DNA from: Clostridia bacterium
GTDB lineage: Bacteria > Bacillota > Clostridia > Christensenellales > UBA3700
DNA length: 35,131 nt
Direction of reading: 5' to 3'
Assembly: GCA_029060065.1 (NCBI GenBank)
Contig: JAIDUT010000066.1
Location: 1 to 35,131, forward strand
A program made the translations under genes and the position numbers. The first letter of the stretch is position 1; every line of letters starts with the position of its first letter. Positions 34,227 through 35,131 of this stretch are shown here, in pieces. The notes under the pieces were generated by a model. The model was not told the DNA's origin. It saw only the letters and a list, made by a program, of their open reading frames with translations, and made no database searches.

Positions 34227-34256
34227 TGTCATTTCAAGCGTAGTCGAGAAATCTCA
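34227..34256 (+). repeat. Dispersed repeat, copy 2
   Basis: A 30-base stretch starts TGTCATTTCAAGCG and ends TCGAGAAATCTCA. It shares its ends with 179-218, lies in the opposite orientation relative to the adjacent transcript, and starts 5 bases past the neighbouring stop codon. Confidence 0.5.
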
Positions 34257-34261
34257 TCCGC

Positions 34262-35122
34262 TTATTTTTTCATAGCTCTTTGCTCTCTAAGCAAATCTTG
34301 GTATCTTTCGATTTGGTCGTATCTCAAGTCTACCATTTTCTTCGCAGTATCAAAGGCTTGCGCATCGCTTACCAAAACTTCCGTTTCTTTGACTTTGACC
34401 TTCGTTCCGTCACCCGTTGCGTCGCGTCGCAAGTCTTTCATGTACTCGTCTTCCATTTTAAGCAATGCTACCGTAGTGTCTTTCTTTATCGTCAACTTAA
34501 GTAGCGGATTGGTCGTCGTCTGTCCGTATACTACAAAGTACGTAGATTTCCTTTCCTTACACTTATACTTGTCGAGAACGTACTGCTTGAGTCCGTCAAA
34601 GTACTTCTTCTGCTCTTTGGTAAGGAGCGCGTACGCTTCGTCAAGCGTAAGTCTTGGCGCTATTTCTTTCTTAGGCTTAGGCTCGGCTTTGACCGGTACT
34701 TCTACTTTGACTTCTTTTACAACTTCTTTCTCAACTATCTTCTCTACCTCTACTGGTACCTCAACGATTTTCTCTACCGGCACTTCCTTGACTACTTCCT
34801 TTTCGACTATCTTCTCCACTTCCACAGGTACTTCGACTACTTTCTCCACTATCTTTTCGACCGGCACTTCTTTCTCTATAATCTGAGGTTGTGATTGATT
34901 AGCCGACAACTCCAATATCTTATCCATGAGCTTTTCTATACGCTCATCGTTCTGCTCCATAAGTCTTTGGATATTCTTGTCATTCTTATCTATCAACTCT
35001 TTTATTGCTTCGTCGTTGACTGCTGTAGAAGCCACTTCTCTCTCGACAACTCTCTCAGGTTGCTCGGTGAGTTTCTTTAACAACTCGCGCATCTCTTCTT
35101 CGTTCTTTTGCGACTTCTCCAT
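34262..35122 (-). CDS. Val/Glu/Lys-repeat protein with uncharacterised C-terminal domain
   Basis: I cannot assign a function. Residues 1-75 are charged and probably coiled-coil (DKNDKNIQRLMEQNDERIEK). Residues 81-144 are built from near-identical Val-Pro-Val-Glu/Val-Glu-Lys-Ile-Val units of 24-28 residues. A Pro/Lys linker leads to a folded domain (about 158-272) starting LTLDEAYALLTKEQKKYFDG and containing LLKLTIKKDTTVALLKMEDE. That domain appears related to the one in the protein at 25601-26620. No signal peptide or membrane segment is visible in the part seen. The frame stays open to the window edge (9 bases upstream, no stop, no good binding site), so the true start may lie outside the window. 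It ends with terminator 34177-34200. Confidence 0.65.
   Translation of the reverse strand: MEKSQKNEEEMRELLKKLTEQPERVVEREVASTAVNDEAIKELIDKNDKNIQRLMEQNDERIEKLMDKILELSANQSQPQIIEKEVPVEKIVEKVVEVPVEVEKIVEKEVVKEVPVEKIVEVPVEVEKIVEKEVVKEVKVEVPVKAEPKPKKEIAPRLTLDEAYALLTKEQKKYFDGLKQYVLDKYKCKERKSTYFVVYGQTTTNPLLKLTIKKDTTVALLKMEDEYMKDLRRDATGDGTKVKVKETEVLVSDAQAFDTAKKMVDLRYDQIERYQDLLREQRAMKK
34691..34870 (-). repeat. In-gene repeat region coding Val-Glu-Lys units
   Basis: This DNA codes residues 85-144 of the protein above. A 28-residue unit (begins EVPVEKIVEKVV) is followed by a 24-residue unit (begins EVPVEKIVEVPV) and a partial third (EVKVEVPVK). The two full units share the same last 16 residues, VPVEVEKIVEKEVVK with a preceding E. 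The synonymous codons differ between units, so the repeat is not a very recent duplication, though copy number could still vary. Confidence 0.7.
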
Positions 35123-35131
35123 TATCTTAAG

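Overview
The window looks like chromosomal DNA from an anaerobic, fermentative Bacillota, most likely an uncultured Clostridia lineage of the gut type. Supporting signs are AGGAGG-type ribosome binding sites, several near-consensus TTGACA/TATAAT promoters, a secA-prfB pair, a pyruvate formate-lyase/AdhE fermentation block, Rex-type operators, a TrpXYZ-type ABC importer and a class I lysyl-tRNA synthetase. This placement is inference; there is no rRNA or tRNA gene here to anchor it. Every gene is on the minus strand except the malic enzyme.

Layout, read right to left in the direction of most transcription. 35131-33.5 kb: a protein with Val-Glu-Lys repeats, possibly cut by the window edge, then a MarR regulator with a consensus promoter. 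33.5-29.9 kb: two half-transporters of a heterodimeric ABC exporter. The same 13-base palindrome lies in front of marR and in front of the exporter, so this is probably a self-contained MarR-controlled efflux module. 29.7-26.7 kb: an AraC regulator and a class I LysRS fused to a C-terminal tRNA-binding OB domain. 26.6-25.2 kb: a membrane-anchored protein of unknown function and an MmcQ/YjbR protein. 25-19.2 kb: pflB-pflA and adhE; the adhE promoter lies between two Rex boxes. 19.2-18.4 kb: a pair of related palindromic elements, one of which supplies the last codons of adhE, and a small lipoprotein gene. 18.4-17.2 kb: the malic enzyme, with a perfect bidirectional terminator. 17.0-14.0 kb: an ABC importer (lipoprotein, permease, ATPase) with a perfect hairpin between the first two genes. 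13.9-7.8 kb: a compact run tilS-hpt-cca-rmuC-PHP-LURP (tRNA maturation, purine salvage, nucleic-acid maintenance). 7.7-5.4 kb: a lipid-kinase-like gene with its own promoter, then a condensation/acetyltransferase-fold gene broken by a frameshift near its 3' end. 5.3-0.2 kb: secA-prfB-tsaD, followed by tandem terminators and a dispersed repeat.

The metabolic genes fit together. Malic enzyme makes pyruvate, PFL (switched on by PflA) splits it to formate and acetyl-CoA, and AdhE reduces acetyl-CoA to ethanol, reoxidising NADH. Rex, a sensor of the NADH/NAD+ ratio, is the expected controller of adhE.

No CRISPR array, phage, transposase or defence locus was seen. The least explained items are an apparently shared uncharacterised domain in the proteins at 25601-26620 and 34262-35122, the LysRS fusion, and the nested palindromic elements downstream of adhE. 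After start-site correction no gene-free stretch exceeds about 260 bases. The main gaps (1-239, 18905-19220, 21834-22086, 24986-25231, 29682-29945, 34081-34261) are accounted for by the promoters, operators, terminators and repeats listed.
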